A DNA stretch of 64,000 nt, from positions 1-64,000 of the forward strand of contig DPRR01000029.1 in assembly GCA_003538625.1 (NCBI GenBank), written 5' to 3'. The notes below the pieces were generated by a model. That model was not told where the DNA came from and made no database searches. It saw nothing but the letters and a program-made list of their open reading frames with translations. Positions 31,921 through 41,919 of this stretch are shown here, one piece after another. The position numbers and the translations under genes were made by a program. Source of the DNA: Ignavibacteriales bacterium (GTDB lineage Bacteria > Bacteroidota > Ignavibacteria > Ignavibacteriales > Ignavibacteriaceae). The first letter of the stretch is position 1. Each line of letters begins with the position of its first letter.

Positions 31921-33305
31921 AAAAAATAAAATTAAATATAGAAGATTTTTTCAATATCCCGACCGCTGTTATTTATAATCCGGATTACTTAAAGTCAATT
32001 TACCATGTTTCAATTGACTCCAGAAAAATCCGTAAGAATTCGTTGTTCATTGCTATAAAGGGTGAACGATTAGATGGGCATACTTTTATTGACAGCGCTG
32101 TAAAAAATGGCGCCGATGCCGTAATGATTAATGATAAATACTTAAGAAAAATTAATGATTACAACATTACTGTAATCACAGTAAAAGATACCACAGTTGC
32201 ATTAGGCGAAATCGCAAAAATTTGGAGAGCAAAACTAAAAACAAAAATTATCGGAATAACCGGCAGTGCAGGTAAAACTACTACAAAAGAAATTCTTGCT
32301 GATTTACTTTGTGAAAAGTTTAAAGTAAATAAAACTTCTGCAAATCAGAACAATCATATTGGTGTACCTTTAACAGTTTTGAGTACTAATGAAAAAGATG
32401 ATGTTTTAGTTGCTGAACTTGGAACAAATCATTTTGATGAGATTGCTTATACAGCGGCGATTGTAAAACCGGATCTGGCTCTAATTACAAACATTGGTGA
32501 TTCTCATTTGGAATTTTTAAGAAATAGAAAAGGTGTTTTTAAAGAAAAATCATCACTGCTTAAAGAAACAATAATTAATCGTGGAAAGATTTTTATAAAT
32601 AATGACGATCCAATTTTAAGTGCATTTGGAAAGAAAGTAAAAAACAAAACCACTTTTGCTTTGAATCGTCCTGCAGATTATAAGGCGTCAATCAAAGGTT
32701 ACGATAAACTTGCAAGACCAATGGTCGAAATTAAATCTAAAGAAAAAAAAATCAATGTTCTTTTGCCATTAAGTGGTGAAAAAAATGTTTTAAACTTTAC
32801 TTCAGCATATGCAATAGCTTCTGAATTAGGCTTATCAGATAACCAACTGACAAAAGCTGTAACAAGATTAAAATCATATAACAAAAGATTAGAGATTAAA
32901 AATCATAAAAAGTTTACTTTAATTAATGATACTTATAATGCAAACCCTGATTCGATGAAATCAGCGCTGGATATCCTTTCCAGAATTAATAATAGAAAAA
33001 GAAAAATAGCAATACTAGGGGATATGTTTGAGCTGGGTAGTGAATCTAAGAATAAGCATTTGGAATTAGCGGATGTGATAAATGATGCCGATGTCGATGA
33101 AGTTTATACTATCGGAAAAATGATGAAATCTCTTGATAAAAAACTTAATGGAGCTGCAAAAATCCATAAACATTTTAATGAAAGAGACTCATTAAAAAAA
33201 TTATTGGCATCACTTAATATTAATAATTCCGTGCTGCTTGTAAAAGGTTCACGCGGAATGAAAATGGAAGAATTTGTTTCAGTTATTGAATCATCCAATA
33301 AATAA
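31917..33305 (+). CDS. murF: UDP-MurNAc-tripeptide D-Ala-D-Ala ligase
   Basis: A 462-residue Mur ligase that adds the D-Ala-D-Ala dipeptide and completes the cytosolic precursor. P-loop IIGITGSAGKTTTKEIL, the ANQNNHIGVPLTVL motif that marks MurF, and LINDTYNANPDSMKSAL in the C-terminal half. It overlaps murE by four bases and stops immediately before mraY. Note that ddl, which would make the dipeptide, is not in the window. Confidence 0.95.
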   Translation: MKKIKLNIEDFFNIPTAVIYNPDYLKSIYHVSIDSRKIRKNSLFIAIKGERLDGHTFIDSAVKNGADAVMINDKYLRKINDYNITVITVKDTTVALGEIAKIWRAKLKTKIIGITGSAGKTTTKEILADLLCEKFKVNKTSANQNNHIGVPLTVLSTNEKDDVLVAELGTNHFDEIAYTAAIVKPDLALITNIGDSHLEFLRNRKGVFKEKSSLLKETIINRGKIFINNDDPILSAFGKKVKNKTTFALNRPADYKASIKGYDKLARPMVEIKSKEKKINVLLPLSGEKNVLNFTSAYAIASELGLSDNQLTKAVTRLKSYNKRLEIKNHKKFTLINDTYNANPDSMKSALDILSRINNRKRKIAILGDMFELGSESKNKHLELADVINDADVDEVYTIGKMMKSLDKKLNGAAKIHKHFNERDSLKKLLASLNINNSVLLVKGSRGMKMEEFVSVIESSNK

Positions 33306-34415
33306 ATGCTTTACTACCTATTCGAATATATTAATAAAACATTCAATCCACCCGGATTTGATATTTTTAGATTCTTGACATTTCGCTCAGGACTTGCTGC
33401 AATAACAGGTTTATTTTTGGCATTTTATTTAGGTCCAAAGATCATAAAAAAATTGCAGGCAAATCAAATCGGTGAAGCGAAAAAAGCTGACGGACCAAAA
33501 TCTCATTGGTCAAAAGCAGGAACCCCGACCATGGGCGGTTTGATAATAATTTTATCAGTTACAATTCCGGTTTTGCTTTGGGGTGATATTAAAAGCATTT
33601 ACATCATACTAATTCTTGGGGGAACTCTTTGGTTAGGAGCTGTAGGATTTTTGGATGACTATCTAAAAGTCATTAAAAAATATCCTAATGGATTGATTGC
33701 AAGATATAAGTTATTGGGTCAGGTTTTAATCGGACTGGTTGTTGGTTCAGTAATTTATTTTTCCCCTGAGTTTGATGGTTTTAGTACGGTGACGACAGTA
33801 CCCTTTTTAAAGAATGTAAATCTGGATTTTTCGTTCTTATATATTCCAATGGTGGTCTTTATTATAACGGCAACTTCAAATGCTGTAAATCTAACGGATG
33901 GTTTGGATGGTTTAGCTACCGGCGTTATTGTTATCGTAATGATTGCACTTGCATTGTTATCGTACTTTAGCGGAAATGCAATATTTGCAAAATATCTTGA
34001 TATAATTTATTTGCCGGGATCAGGTGAGCTAACAGTTTTTATTGCTGCTCTTGTGGGTGCAGGATTAGGCTTTCTTTGGTTCAACACGTATCCGGCCCAG
34101 GTTTTTATGGGTGATACAGGCTCGCTTGCTTTAGGCGGCGCATTTGGAATAGTTGCTGTGTTAATAAAAAAGGAATTATTCATTCCGATTCTTGGTGGAA
34201 TATTTTTTATGGAAACCATATCTGTGATAATTCAAAGACTTTATTTCAAGTATACAAAGAAAAAATTTGGAGAGGGTAAACGTATTTTTAAAATGGCTCC
34301 AATGCATCACCATTTTGAAATGGTTGGCTGGCCTGAGCCAAAAATAGTTGTGCGGGCATATATAATTGCAATAATACTTGCAATTATCAGTTTAGTTTCA
34401 TTTAAAATCAGATAA
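33306..34415 (+). CDS. mraY: Phospho-MurNAc-pentapeptide transferase
   Basis: A 369-residue polytopic membrane enzyme with about ten helices. It joins phospho-MurNAc-pentapeptide to undecaprenyl phosphate, giving lipid I. Signature motifs are visible: KKADGPKSHWSKAGTPTMGG near residue 58, FLDDYLKV with the catalytic Asp pair, NAVNLTDGLDGLATG, and APMHHHFEMVG near the C-terminus. The start codon directly follows the murF stop. Confidence 0.95.
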   Translation: MLYYLFEYINKTFNPPGFDIFRFLTFRSGLAAITGLFLAFYLGPKIIKKLQANQIGEAKKADGPKSHWSKAGTPTMGGLIIILSVTIPVLLWGDIKSIYIILILGGTLWLGAVGFLDDYLKVIKKYPNGLIARYKLLGQVLIGLVVGSVIYFSPEFDGFSTVTTVPFLKNVNLDFSFLYIPMVVFIITATSNAVNLTDGLDGLATGVIVIVMIALALLSYFSGNAIFAKYLDIIYLPGSGELTVFIAALVGAGLGFLWFNTYPAQVFMGDTGSLALGGAFGIVAVLIKKELFIPILGGIFFMETISVIIQRLYFKYTKKKFGEGKRIFKMAPMHHHFEMVGWPEPKIVVRAYIIAIILAIISLVSFKIR

Positions 34416-34420
34416 AGAAG

Positions 34421-35767
34421 TTGGACATTATAAATAAAAAAATATCAGTAATTGGTGCGGTAAAAAGTGGGCTTGGTGCCGCTAAGCTTGCAAAAAAAAT
34501 GGGCGCAGTTCCATTTGTAAGTGATGCAGGTTCTGAAGAAAAATTAAAACAATCAATCGAAGTTCTAAAAAGCGAAAAAATTGATTATGAAATTAATATG
34601 CATACTGAAAAAGTATTTGATTGTGATTTGATGATAGTTAGCCCAGGTGTTCCCTCTGATGCTGATGTAATTAAGACTGCTAAAAACAGAGACATTAAAA
34701 CAATTAGTGAAATTGAATTTGCTTCATCTTTTTGCAAAGGAAACGTAATTGGAATTACAGGTACAAACGGTAAAACAACAGCAACAAGTTTATGTAGCTA
34801 CCTTTTTAATGAATGTGGAAAAAAAACTTATTCGGCCGGTAACATTGGGTTGGCATTTTCTGAGATAGCAACAGGCGTTAAAGAAGATGAGTTCGTTTCA
34901 CTTGAAATATCTAGTTTTCAATTGGACCTGATTGACAAGTTTAAACCAAAAGTTGCAATGATTTTAAATATTACTCCGGACCATTTAAATAGATATGAAA
35001 ATAGCGTTGAGAAATATGCATTGTCAAAACTTAGGATATTTGAAAATCAGGATGCGGCAGATTATTTAATTTTAAACAAGGACAGCAGTCTGCTTAATCA
35101 ATATTTCAGGAAAGCAAAAAGCAGCATTTCCTTTTTTTCGACACAAAAAAAAGTATCCAACGGATGTTTTCTGGAAAACAATGTAATAAAATTTGTTAGA
35201 AATGATGTAGTGGAGTTTTCCTGTTTGGTTTCCGATATATTTATAAAAGGTGAACATAATATTCAGAATGCTATGTCCGTAATTATTGCAGCCAAGATTT
35301 TTAATTTGGATAATGAAAAGATAATTAGTGCATTAAGATCATTTAAAGGAGTTGAACACAGATTAGAACTTGTTAGAAAGATTGACGGAATAAAATTTAT
35401 AAACGATTCCAAAGCAACAAATATAGATTCAGTTGTAGTTGCATTAAAAAGTTTTAACGAACCAATATTTTTGATTTTAGGCGGGCTGGATAAGGGCAAT
35501 GATTATTCGATTATTGAGGATCTTATAGTTGAAAAAGTTGTCAAGATTTATGCAATAGGTTCATCTGCAGAAAAAATATTCGGTTATTTTCATAGAAAAA
35601 TAAAAACTGAAATTAAAAAAGATTTTGAAGAAGTAATTGACTCTGCATTAAGCGAAGCAAGGAATGGCGATATCGTTCTCCTTTCACCAGCATGTGCAAG
35701 TTTTGATATGTTTGATAATTACGAACATCGTGGACAAGTATTTAAACAGATAGTAAACAGTAAATGA
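34421..35767 (+). CDS. murD: UDP-MurNAc-L-Ala D-Glu ligase
   Basis: A 448-residue Mur ligase that adds D-glutamate. It has an N-terminal Rossmann-like domain (ISVIGAVKSGLGAAKLAKKM), P-loop VIGITGTNGKTTATSL near residue 110, ISSFQLDLI and the LILGGLDKGNDYS motif in the C-terminal domain. The start is TTG at 34421, supported by the AAAGAAG upstream and by alignment of the Rossmann start; no ATG is available nearby. The stop overlaps ftsW by four bases. Confidence 0.93.
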   Translation: MDIINKKISVIGAVKSGLGAAKLAKKMGAVPFVSDAGSEEKLKQSIEVLKSEKIDYEINMHTEKVFDCDLMIVSPGVPSDADVIKTAKNRDIKTISEIEFASSFCKGNVIGITGTNGKTTATSLCSYLFNECGKKTYSAGNIGLAFSEIATGVKEDEFVSLEISSFQLDLIDKFKPKVAMILNITPDHLNRYENSVEKYALSKLRIFENQDAADYLILNKDSSLLNQYFRKAKSSISFFSTQKKVSNGCFLENNVIKFVRNDVVEFSCLVSDIFIKGEHNIQNAMSVIIAAKIFNLDNEKIISALRSFKGVEHRLELVRKIDGIKFINDSKATNIDSVVVALKSFNEPIFLILGGLDKGNDYSIIEDLIVEKVVKIYAIGSSAEKIFGYFHRKIKTEIKKDFEEVIDSALSEARNGDIVLLSPACASFDMFDNYEHRGQVFKQIVNSK

Positions 35768-36930
35768 AAAAATTAGCTGTCACAGTATTTTTTGCATCAT
35801 TTAGTTTAATCTTAATTGGATTAATAATCGTGATGAGCGCAAGCAGCACTTATAGTGCCGTTAAATTTGATAGTTCATTTCATTTATTCAACTCACATCT
35901 GTCCAGAGTGGTGTTTGGATTATTGATGATGGCTGTATTCAGCTTCATCCCATATGAATGGTACAAGAAAATCAGTAAGACTTCAATATTGGTAATCGTT
36001 GGTATATTAATCTTCACTCTGATATTTGCACCTCAAGTAAAAGGTGCAGGTAGATGGTTAAATCTTGGATTTATAACTATACAGCCGGCGGATATAGCAA
36101 AATTAATTCTTATCGTTCACCTTGCTTATCTGCTGGAAAAAAAGGGAGAAGATATTCTTAATTTTAAAAATGGATTTATGTTCCTTTTTACATGGGTAAT
36201 GATTATTGCAGGTCTGATATTTATTCAGCCAAATGTAAGTACGGCGGCATTAATAGTTATAATATCTTTAACGATGCTATATGTGGGCGGAGCAAAACTA
36301 AAGCATATTTTTCTTTCTTCATTAGGTTTAATAATTGCCGCTGGTTCTTTTGCAATGATCCTTCCTCACTCAAGAAAAAGAATTTTAAGTTTCATCAGTT
36401 CTTTTGGTGATGGTGGAGAATTAAATCATCAGTTAAAGCAAGGTATGCTTAGTCTTGGCAGCGGTGGAATTTTAGGAGTTGGAATAGGCAACAGCAGGCA
36501 AAGTAATCTTTTTCTGCCGGAAGCTTATGGCGATTTTATCTTTGCTATACTTGGTGAAGAAACCGGATTTTTGGGTGTGGTTGTAGTTCTGATTTTTTAT
36601 CTGGTTTTATTTGTTGCGGGAATCCTGATTGCAAAAAGAGCCAAAGATAAATTCGGGCAAATGCTTGCGTTTGGAATTTCATTCTCAATTATTATTTACG
36701 CTTTTGTAAATGCAGCTGTAGCAACCGGATTGCTGCCAACAACTGGATTAGCTCTTCCATTTATAAGTTATGGAGGAACATCCATAATATTTTTAAGTGC
36801 TTCTATAGGAATATTGATTAACATTGCTATTTATAATCATCAGACATTAAAAGAAAAAGAAATTCAAAAACAAAAAAATATAGAGCCGATTAAAAATCCT
36901 TCTTTTGTATTTGAAGAAGTTAAGAGATGA
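35764..36930 (+). CDS. ftsW: Septal peptidoglycan polymerase FtsW
   Basis: A 388-residue SEDS-family membrane protein with about ten helices. It polymerises lipid II at the septum as the partner of FtsI. Visible landmarks are IVMSASSTYSAV near the start, GAGRWLNLGFITIQPADIAK (the conserved Arg and the QPSE-like segment), and GLALPFISYGGTSI near the C-terminus. Overlaps murD and murG by four bases each. Confidence 0.94.
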   Translation: MKKLAVTVFFASFSLILIGLIIVMSASSTYSAVKFDSSFHLFNSHLSRVVFGLLMMAVFSFIPYEWYKKISKTSILVIVGILIFTLIFAPQVKGAGRWLNLGFITIQPADIAKLILIVHLAYLLEKKGEDILNFKNGFMFLFTWVMIIAGLIFIQPNVSTAALIVIISLTMLYVGGAKLKHIFLSSLGLIIAAGSFAMILPHSRKRILSFISSFGDGGELNHQLKQGMLSLGSGGILGVGIGNSRQSNLFLPEAYGDFIFAILGEETGFLGVVVVLIFYLVLFVAGILIAKRAKDKFGQMLAFGISFSIIIYAFVNAAVATGLLPTTGLALPFISYGGTSIIFLSASIGILINIAIYNHQTLKEKEIQKQKNIEPIKNPSFVFEEVKR

Positions 36931-38030
36931 AAAATAATAATACTCCATATCGTTTTTTATTTGCAGGCGGCGGAACAGGCGGTCATCTTTATCCCGCAAT
37001 AGCTGTTGCTGATGAGATTAAAAGATTAAAACCGGAATCGGAAATAATTTTTGTAGGCACTAAATCAAAAATTGAAGGAAGAGTTATTCCAAAGCTGGGC
37101 TATGGATTTAAATCAATCTGGATAAAAGGCTTTGCAAGAAAATTTAATTTAGAGAATCTTATTTTTCCCATTAAACTTATCGTCTCTGCTTTTCAATCGC
37201 TTTTTATTTCATTCAGATTTAAACCACGGGTTGCGATTGGTTCGGGTGGATATGTTGCCGGTCCGGCAATATGGGGAGCATCAGTAATGGGAGCAAAAAT
37301 TATATTGATGGAATCTAACAGTTATCCCGGTGTTACAACAAGATTATTAGAACGATTTGCAGATGAAGTTCATGTTTCATTTGAAGATTCAAAAAAATAT
37401 TTACACAAGATTGATAAAATAAAGCTAACCGGTAATCCGGTTAGAAAAGAGCTTGGTACTACAACAAAATCCGAAGCCAAAAAATATTTCGGGCTTGATG
37501 AAAACAAGATTACAATTCTTGTTCTTGGTGGAAGTTTAGGAGCAGCATCAATTAATTCGGTTGTTGCTGAGTGTGTTGTGGAGTTAGAAAAAAAATCTAT
37601 ACAATTTATCTGGCAGACAGGAAAAAATTATTATCATAGCTATAAAAACATTAATTTAGATTCCGTAAAAATTCTGGATTTTATTGAAGACATGAACAAA
37701 GCATACTCTGCTTGTGATTTGCTTGTTGCGAGGGCCGGTGCAACCACAATTGCAGAGTTATCTGTACTTGGTATTCCTTCAATATTAATTCCATCACCAC
37801 ACGTCGCGGAGAATCATCAGTATTACAATGCTAAATCGCTTGCGGATAATAATGCTGCAGTGATGATTAAAGATTCTGATCTAAAGATTGTTTTGAAAAA
37901 TAAAATAATAGAATTAGTGGAAGATCAGGAGTTGTTAAAAAATCTGAGTGAAAATGCCAAACGGTTTTCGAAACCTGATGCGGCTAATGTGGTAGCAAAC
38001 AGTGCAATAAATTTTGCGTTATCAATATGA
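36927..38030 (+). CDS. murG: Lipid II-forming GlcNAc transferase
   Basis: A 367-residue GT28 glycosyltransferase. It adds GlcNAc to lipid I at the inner face of the membrane. FLFAGGGTGGHLYPAIAVAD is the first glycine-rich loop; ILVLGGSLGAASIN is the second; ARAGATTIAELSVLGIPSIL contains the donor-binding motif. Length is normal. The stop overlaps the next gene by four bases. Confidence 0.95.
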   Translation: MKNNNTPYRFLFAGGGTGGHLYPAIAVADEIKRLKPESEIIFVGTKSKIEGRVIPKLGYGFKSIWIKGFARKFNLENLIFPIKLIVSAFQSLFISFRFKPRVAIGSGGYVAGPAIWGASVMGAKIILMESNSYPGVTTRLLERFADEVHVSFEDSKKYLHKIDKIKLTGNPVRKELGTTTKSEAKKYFGLDENKITILVLGGSLGAASINSVVAECVVELEKKSIQFIWQTGKNYYHSYKNINLDSVKILDFIEDMNKAYSACDLLVARAGATTIAELSVLGIPSILIPSPHVAENHQYYNAKSLADNNAAVMIKDSDLKIVLKNKIIELVEDQELLKNLSENAKRFSKPDAANVVANSAINFALSI

Positions 38031-38506
38031 CAGATGAACAATTAAAAAATAAAAGCAAGTTTAAATACAACATGGCGTTTTATTATCAGTCAACGATTAT
38101 TTATTTCATTGCATTTACTATCTACTTGCTGATAAGAGGACAATTTGTTGAAAGTTCTTACACGCTAATAACACACGATCCAATAATTTACTTGCTGGCT
38201 TTTATTGTTGTTGTTGCATTAGTTGCATTGCTCTTTAATCTTTTTAGAAACAGATACATTGAGTTTAGTAACGAAGGTATAATATTCAGCGATAGGTTTG
38301 GTTCTAAAACAATTCATAAAAATGAAATTGCAGATATTAAATTGAGTAAGGATAGAAGATTTGGCAAATCAAATGCATTCAAATTTATCAGAATTAAAAT
38401 TAAATCAAGAATAAGACCGGTAATTGTTAGACCTACCGATTATGAAAATGAAAATGAGTTAGTTAAGAAGTTTCAACAACTTAAAATTGAAGTAGAAAAA
38501 GTATAG
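38027..38506 (+). CDS. PH-like two-helix membrane protein inserted in the dcw cluster
   Basis: A 159-residue protein with two membrane helices (about 18-36 and 52-70) and a cytosolic C-terminal domain whose pattern (RYIEFSNEGIIFSDRFGSKT, IHKNEIADIKLSKDR, FKFIRIKIKSR) resembles bacterial PH-like domains of the YdbS/DUF304 kind. It starts in the murG stop codon (ATGA) and its stop touches murC, so it is transcribed and probably translated with the cell-wall genes. The usual dcw gene between murG and murC is none. Its role is unknown; a link to envelope synthesis is inferred only from position. Confidence 0.7.
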   Translation: MTDEQLKNKSKFKYNMAFYYQSTIIYFIAFTIYLLIRGQFVESSYTLITHDPIIYLLAFIVVVALVALLFNLFRNRYIEFSNEGIIFSDRFGSKTIHKNEIADIKLSKDRRFGKSNAFKFIRIKIKSRIRPVIVRPTDYENENELVKKFQQLKIEVEKV

Positions 38507-39880
38507 ATGTTTAAGAATATTAAAAAAGTTCACTTTGTTGGCATCGGCGGAATTGGCATGAGCGGTATTGCCGAAATTCTTGTGAACCAGGGTTTCATTG
38601 TGTCAGGTTCTGATAAATCATTAAGTGAAGTTACTGACCGATTAGAAAGTATCGGTATCAAAATTTATGAAGGTCACTCACCTGAAAATCTGAAAGATGC
38701 AGACGTTCTTGTTTATTCATCGGCGGTTCAAGTTGATAATCCGGAAGTTAAAGCAGCGATAGATAGAAAAATTCCTATCATTAAAAGAGCTGAGATGCTT
38801 GCCGAAACAATGAGAATGAAATATGGAATCGGCATAGCGGGAACACACGGAAAGACTACAACTACTTCTATGGTTGGTTTGACTTTGACTGAAGGCGGCA
38901 TTGACCCTACAATCATTGTAGGCGGAAAACTTAGCGGACTTGGGGGAACTAATGCAAGATTGGGTAATGGAGAATTTATTGTTGTGGAAGCAGATGAATT
39001 TGACAGAACTTTTTTAAAACTTACTCCAACTATTGCTGCTATTACAACTTTAGAGAGTGAGCACCTTGATACCTATAAAGATTTGGATGATATAAAAACA
39101 GCATTTATTGAATTTGCAAATAAAGTACCTTTTTATGGTTTTGTTACTTTATGTTTAGATGAACCTGCATTACAGGACATAATGCCGCACATAAATAAAA
39201 AAATAATTACATATGGATTTAATGCTCAGGCTGATGTTCGTGCTGTGGATGTTGTACACGATGGATTTACAAGCACATTTAAAATAAAATATTTTAACAA
39301 GGAACTGGGTGAAATAACATTAAAGATCCCGGGAAATCACAATATAAATAACTCGCTTGTTGCAGTTGTAATTGCAATAGAACTGGGGATCGACTTTAAA
39401 GTAATTAAATCTGCACTTGAATCGTTTACCGGTGTGTATAGAAGATTTGAAGTTAAATACAATAAGGAAATTTTAGTTATAGATGATTATGCTCATCATC
39501 CAACAGAAGCGGCTGCAACTTTAAAGGGGATTAGAGATGGATGGGATAGAAGATTAATCGTTGTCTTTCAGCCGCATCTTTTTTCAAGGACAAAAGATTT
39601 TTATCAGGAATTTGGGAGAGCATTTCTAAACTCAGATATTTTTATTTGTACAGATATTTATCCGGCAAGAGAACTGCCGATTGATGGTGTTACAGGAGAA
39701 TTAATTTCAACTGTTACCAAAAAATTCGGTCATAAAAATGTTCACTACGTAGCTGATAAAAAAAATGTACCGGATATGCTAAATGAATTAAAAAAAGATG
39801 GTGACATTATTGTTACAATGGGCGCCGGTGATATCTGGAGATATGGAGAACAATTTGTTGAGCTGCTTAAACAGGATTAA
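38507..39880 (+). CDS. murC: UDP-MurNAc L-alanine ligase
   Basis: A 457-residue Mur ligase that adds the first residue of the stem peptide. HFVGIGGIGMSGIAEIL opens the uridine-binding domain, GIAGTHGKTTTTSM is the P-loop, and VIDDYAHHPTEAAATL lies in the C-terminal domain; all are MurC signatures. It begins directly after the stop of the PH-like gene and is followed two bases later by ftsQ. There is no murB fusion or separate murB in the cluster. Confidence 0.95.
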   Translation: MFKNIKKVHFVGIGGIGMSGIAEILVNQGFIVSGSDKSLSEVTDRLESIGIKIYEGHSPENLKDADVLVYSSAVQVDNPEVKAAIDRKIPIIKRAEMLAETMRMKYGIGIAGTHGKTTTTSMVGLTLTEGGIDPTIIVGGKLSGLGGTNARLGNGEFIVVEADEFDRTFLKLTPTIAAITTLESEHLDTYKDLDDIKTAFIEFANKVPFYGFVTLCLDEPALQDIMPHINKKIITYGFNAQADVRAVDVVHDGFTSTFKIKYFNKELGEITLKIPGNHNINNSLVAVVIAIELGIDFKVIKSALESFTGVYRRFEVKYNKEILVIDDYAHHPTEAAATLKGIRDGWDRRLIVVFQPHLFSRTKDFYQEFGRAFLNSDIFICTDIYPARELPIDGVTGELISTVTKKFGHKNVHYVADKKNVPDMLNELKKDGDIIVTMGAGDIWRYGEQFVELLKQD

Positions 39881-39882
39881 AG

Positions 39883-40650
39883 ATGTTTAAAGATTTTGGA
39901 AAAATATTTGGTGTTCTTCTTTTATCGGTAATAGTAATCTCAATTATGTATTTATCTCTTTTTAAATACAACGAAAAAGGAAAAGAGGAAATAAAAATGA
40001 TAAATATCAGCGGTAATAATTTGCTAAGCAAAGAAATATACTTGCGCTTTGCCGATCTTGAGCAGTCATCCGTTTATGACGACTTGAGTTTGAATATAAT
40101 TAAAAAAAGAATTGAAGAACATCCATACGTTGCTAAAGCAGAAGTGAAATCTGATGGAAGAGGAAATGTTGATGTAAGAATAAGAGAGAAAGAAATTTAT
40201 GCGGTGTTGTTAAGCCGTACAGAACCGTTTTTTTTAACAAATGATTTTGAACTACTTAAAATTTATGAATACACAACTTATTCAGATATTCCTGTAATAA
40301 GTAATTTTAGAATATCGGATAAACTTTCTCCATCAAAAATTTATAAAACAGAAGATATTGTTGAAGCATTTAGAATAATTGATGCAGCCAGGATCACAGA
40401 TACAGAGATAGCAAAAAAACTTGCAGAGGTTAATCTTAAAAACGGCGGAGATGTTGTCTTAACCTTTTCAGGTATAAATTATCCAATAGTGTTTGGAAGA
40501 GGAAATGAATCAAAAAAAATGATTTATCTAAGTTTGGTTTGGGAAAGAATTAATAATTTGAAAGCAAGTTTTGAAAGCACAGAATACATTGATTTAAGAT
40601 TTACTAATGAAGCATACATAGGCAGTAAAGAAAACACAGGCTTGATTTAA
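39883..40650 (+). CDS. ftsQ: Cell division protein FtsQ
   Basis: A 255-residue bitopic protein: one N-terminal membrane helix (about 8-27), a POTRA domain (IKMINISGNNLLSKEIYLRF, IKKRIEEHPYVAKAEVK) and a FtsQ/DivIB beta domain ending around YIDLRFTNEAYI. It links FtsL and partners to the divisome. Its place between murC and ftsA supports the name. The stop overlaps the ftsA start. Confidence 0.88.
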   Translation: MFKDFGKIFGVLLLSVIVISIMYLSLFKYNEKGKEEIKMINISGNNLLSKEIYLRFADLEQSSVYDDLSLNIIKKRIEEHPYVAKAEVKSDGRGNVDVRIREKEIYAVLLSRTEPFFLTNDFELLKIYEYTTYSDIPVISNFRISDKLSPSKIYKTEDIVEAFRIIDAARITDTEIAKKLAEVNLKNGGDVVLTFSGINYPIVFGRGNESKKMIYLSLVWERINNLKASFESTEYIDLRFTNEAYIGSKENTGLI

Positions 40651-41900
40651 TGAAAAAAGAAATTTTAGTCGGATTAGATTTAGGAACAACCAAAGTTTGT
40701 GCGGTAATCGCAGAGAAGATTCCCGAACAAAACCGGATTGATGTGCTTGGTTTCGGAGTCGCTCCATCAGATGGATTGCACAAAGGTTTAGTTGCAAATA
40801 TCGGTAAAACTGCTGAGGCTATAAAAACAGCAATGTCCATTGCCTCTAACAGGGCAGGTATAGAAGTATCCGTTGTTAATGTGGGCGTAGCTGGTGAACA
40901 TATCACAAGTATTCGTCACAGAAATTATGTGACTATAAATCGTGATGAAAAAGAAATTACAAAAGATGATCTGGATAGATTAGAAGCCGATGTTCGCACA
41001 ATCAGAATTCCCAGTGATCGACAGATTCTCCACATTATACCTGAAGAATTTTCTATCGATCATCAGAATGGAATTGAAAATCCGATTGGTATGTCGGGTT
41101 CAAGGCTTGAAGCAAGTAATCATGTTGTACTTGCATCAATTCCCGCTATGGAAAATATAAGAAAATCTGTTGAACGTGCCGGCTATCAGGTTCAGGATTA
41201 CATTCTGCAGCCAATTGCTTCCAGTGCATCTGTGTTAGAAGAAAGTGAAAAAGATCTTGGTGTAGCATTGATAGATATCGGCGGTGGCACAACTGATATA
41301 GCTATCTATCATAAAAAAGCAATTAAGCACACAAGAGTTATTGGTGTAGCAGGTAACCAGGTTACAAACGATATACGTGAATCGCTGGGAGTTATGACTG
41401 ATGAAGCTGAAAGATTAAAGAAAGAATATGGTTATGCAAGCGAAAGTGCTATCATAAAAGACGAGGATATTTTAATTAAAGGTGTAGGTGCAAGAGGTAA
41501 TACTAAAATTCCGATAAGCCTTCTTACACAAATTATAAGTTTAAGAATGAAAGAGCTGTTTACACTTGTTGATAATGAATTAAGAACTGCAGGGTTTAAA
41601 TCAAAATTAAAAGCAGGTATAGTTTTAACCGGCGGAGGTTCATTATTAAGAGGTGTTACGGAATTAGCCGAAGAAGTTTTTGGTTTGCCAGCCAGGATTG
41701 GTGTACCGCAAGAGCTGGGCGAAGGATTATCAAATGAAATTGAAAGTCCTGAATTTGCAACAGTTGCCGGACTGATTAGAGGTATACCTGGTGGAAAATC
41801 AAGTGAGTATCAGGTTTTAATCAAAAAACAAAAAGCAAAATCTGAAAACCGGATCGGCAAGCTAATTAAAAAAGTGCAAGATTTTTTCAACGAATTATAA
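40650..41900 (+). CDS. ftsA: Cell division protein FtsA
   Basis: A 416-residue actin-like ATPase that tethers FtsZ to the membrane. ILVGLDLGTTKVCAVIAE is phosphate loop 1, DIGGGTTDIAIY phosphate loop 2, and VLTGGGSLLRGVTELA the adenosine motif. The SHS2 insertion lies around 85-165. The C-terminus ends in an amphipathic basic helix (IGKLIKKVQDFFNEL), the membrane-targeting element of FtsA. Nineteen bases separate it from ftsZ. Confidence 0.95.
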   Translation: MKKEILVGLDLGTTKVCAVIAEKIPEQNRIDVLGFGVAPSDGLHKGLVANIGKTAEAIKTAMSIASNRAGIEVSVVNVGVAGEHITSIRHRNYVTINRDEKEITKDDLDRLEADVRTIRIPSDRQILHIIPEEFSIDHQNGIENPIGMSGSRLEASNHVVLASIPAMENIRKSVERAGYQVQDYILQPIASSASVLEESEKDLGVALIDIGGGTTDIAIYHKKAIKHTRVIGVAGNQVTNDIRESLGVMTDEAERLKKEYGYASESAIIKDEDILIKGVGARGNTKIPISLLTQIISLRMKELFTLVDNELRTAGFKSKLKAGIVLTGGGSLLRGVTELAEEVFGLPARIGVPQELGEGLSNEIESPEFATVAGLIRGIPGGKSSEYQVLIKKQKAKSENRIGKLIKKVQDFFNEL

Positions 41901-41919
41901 ACTCATTATAGGAGGACCT

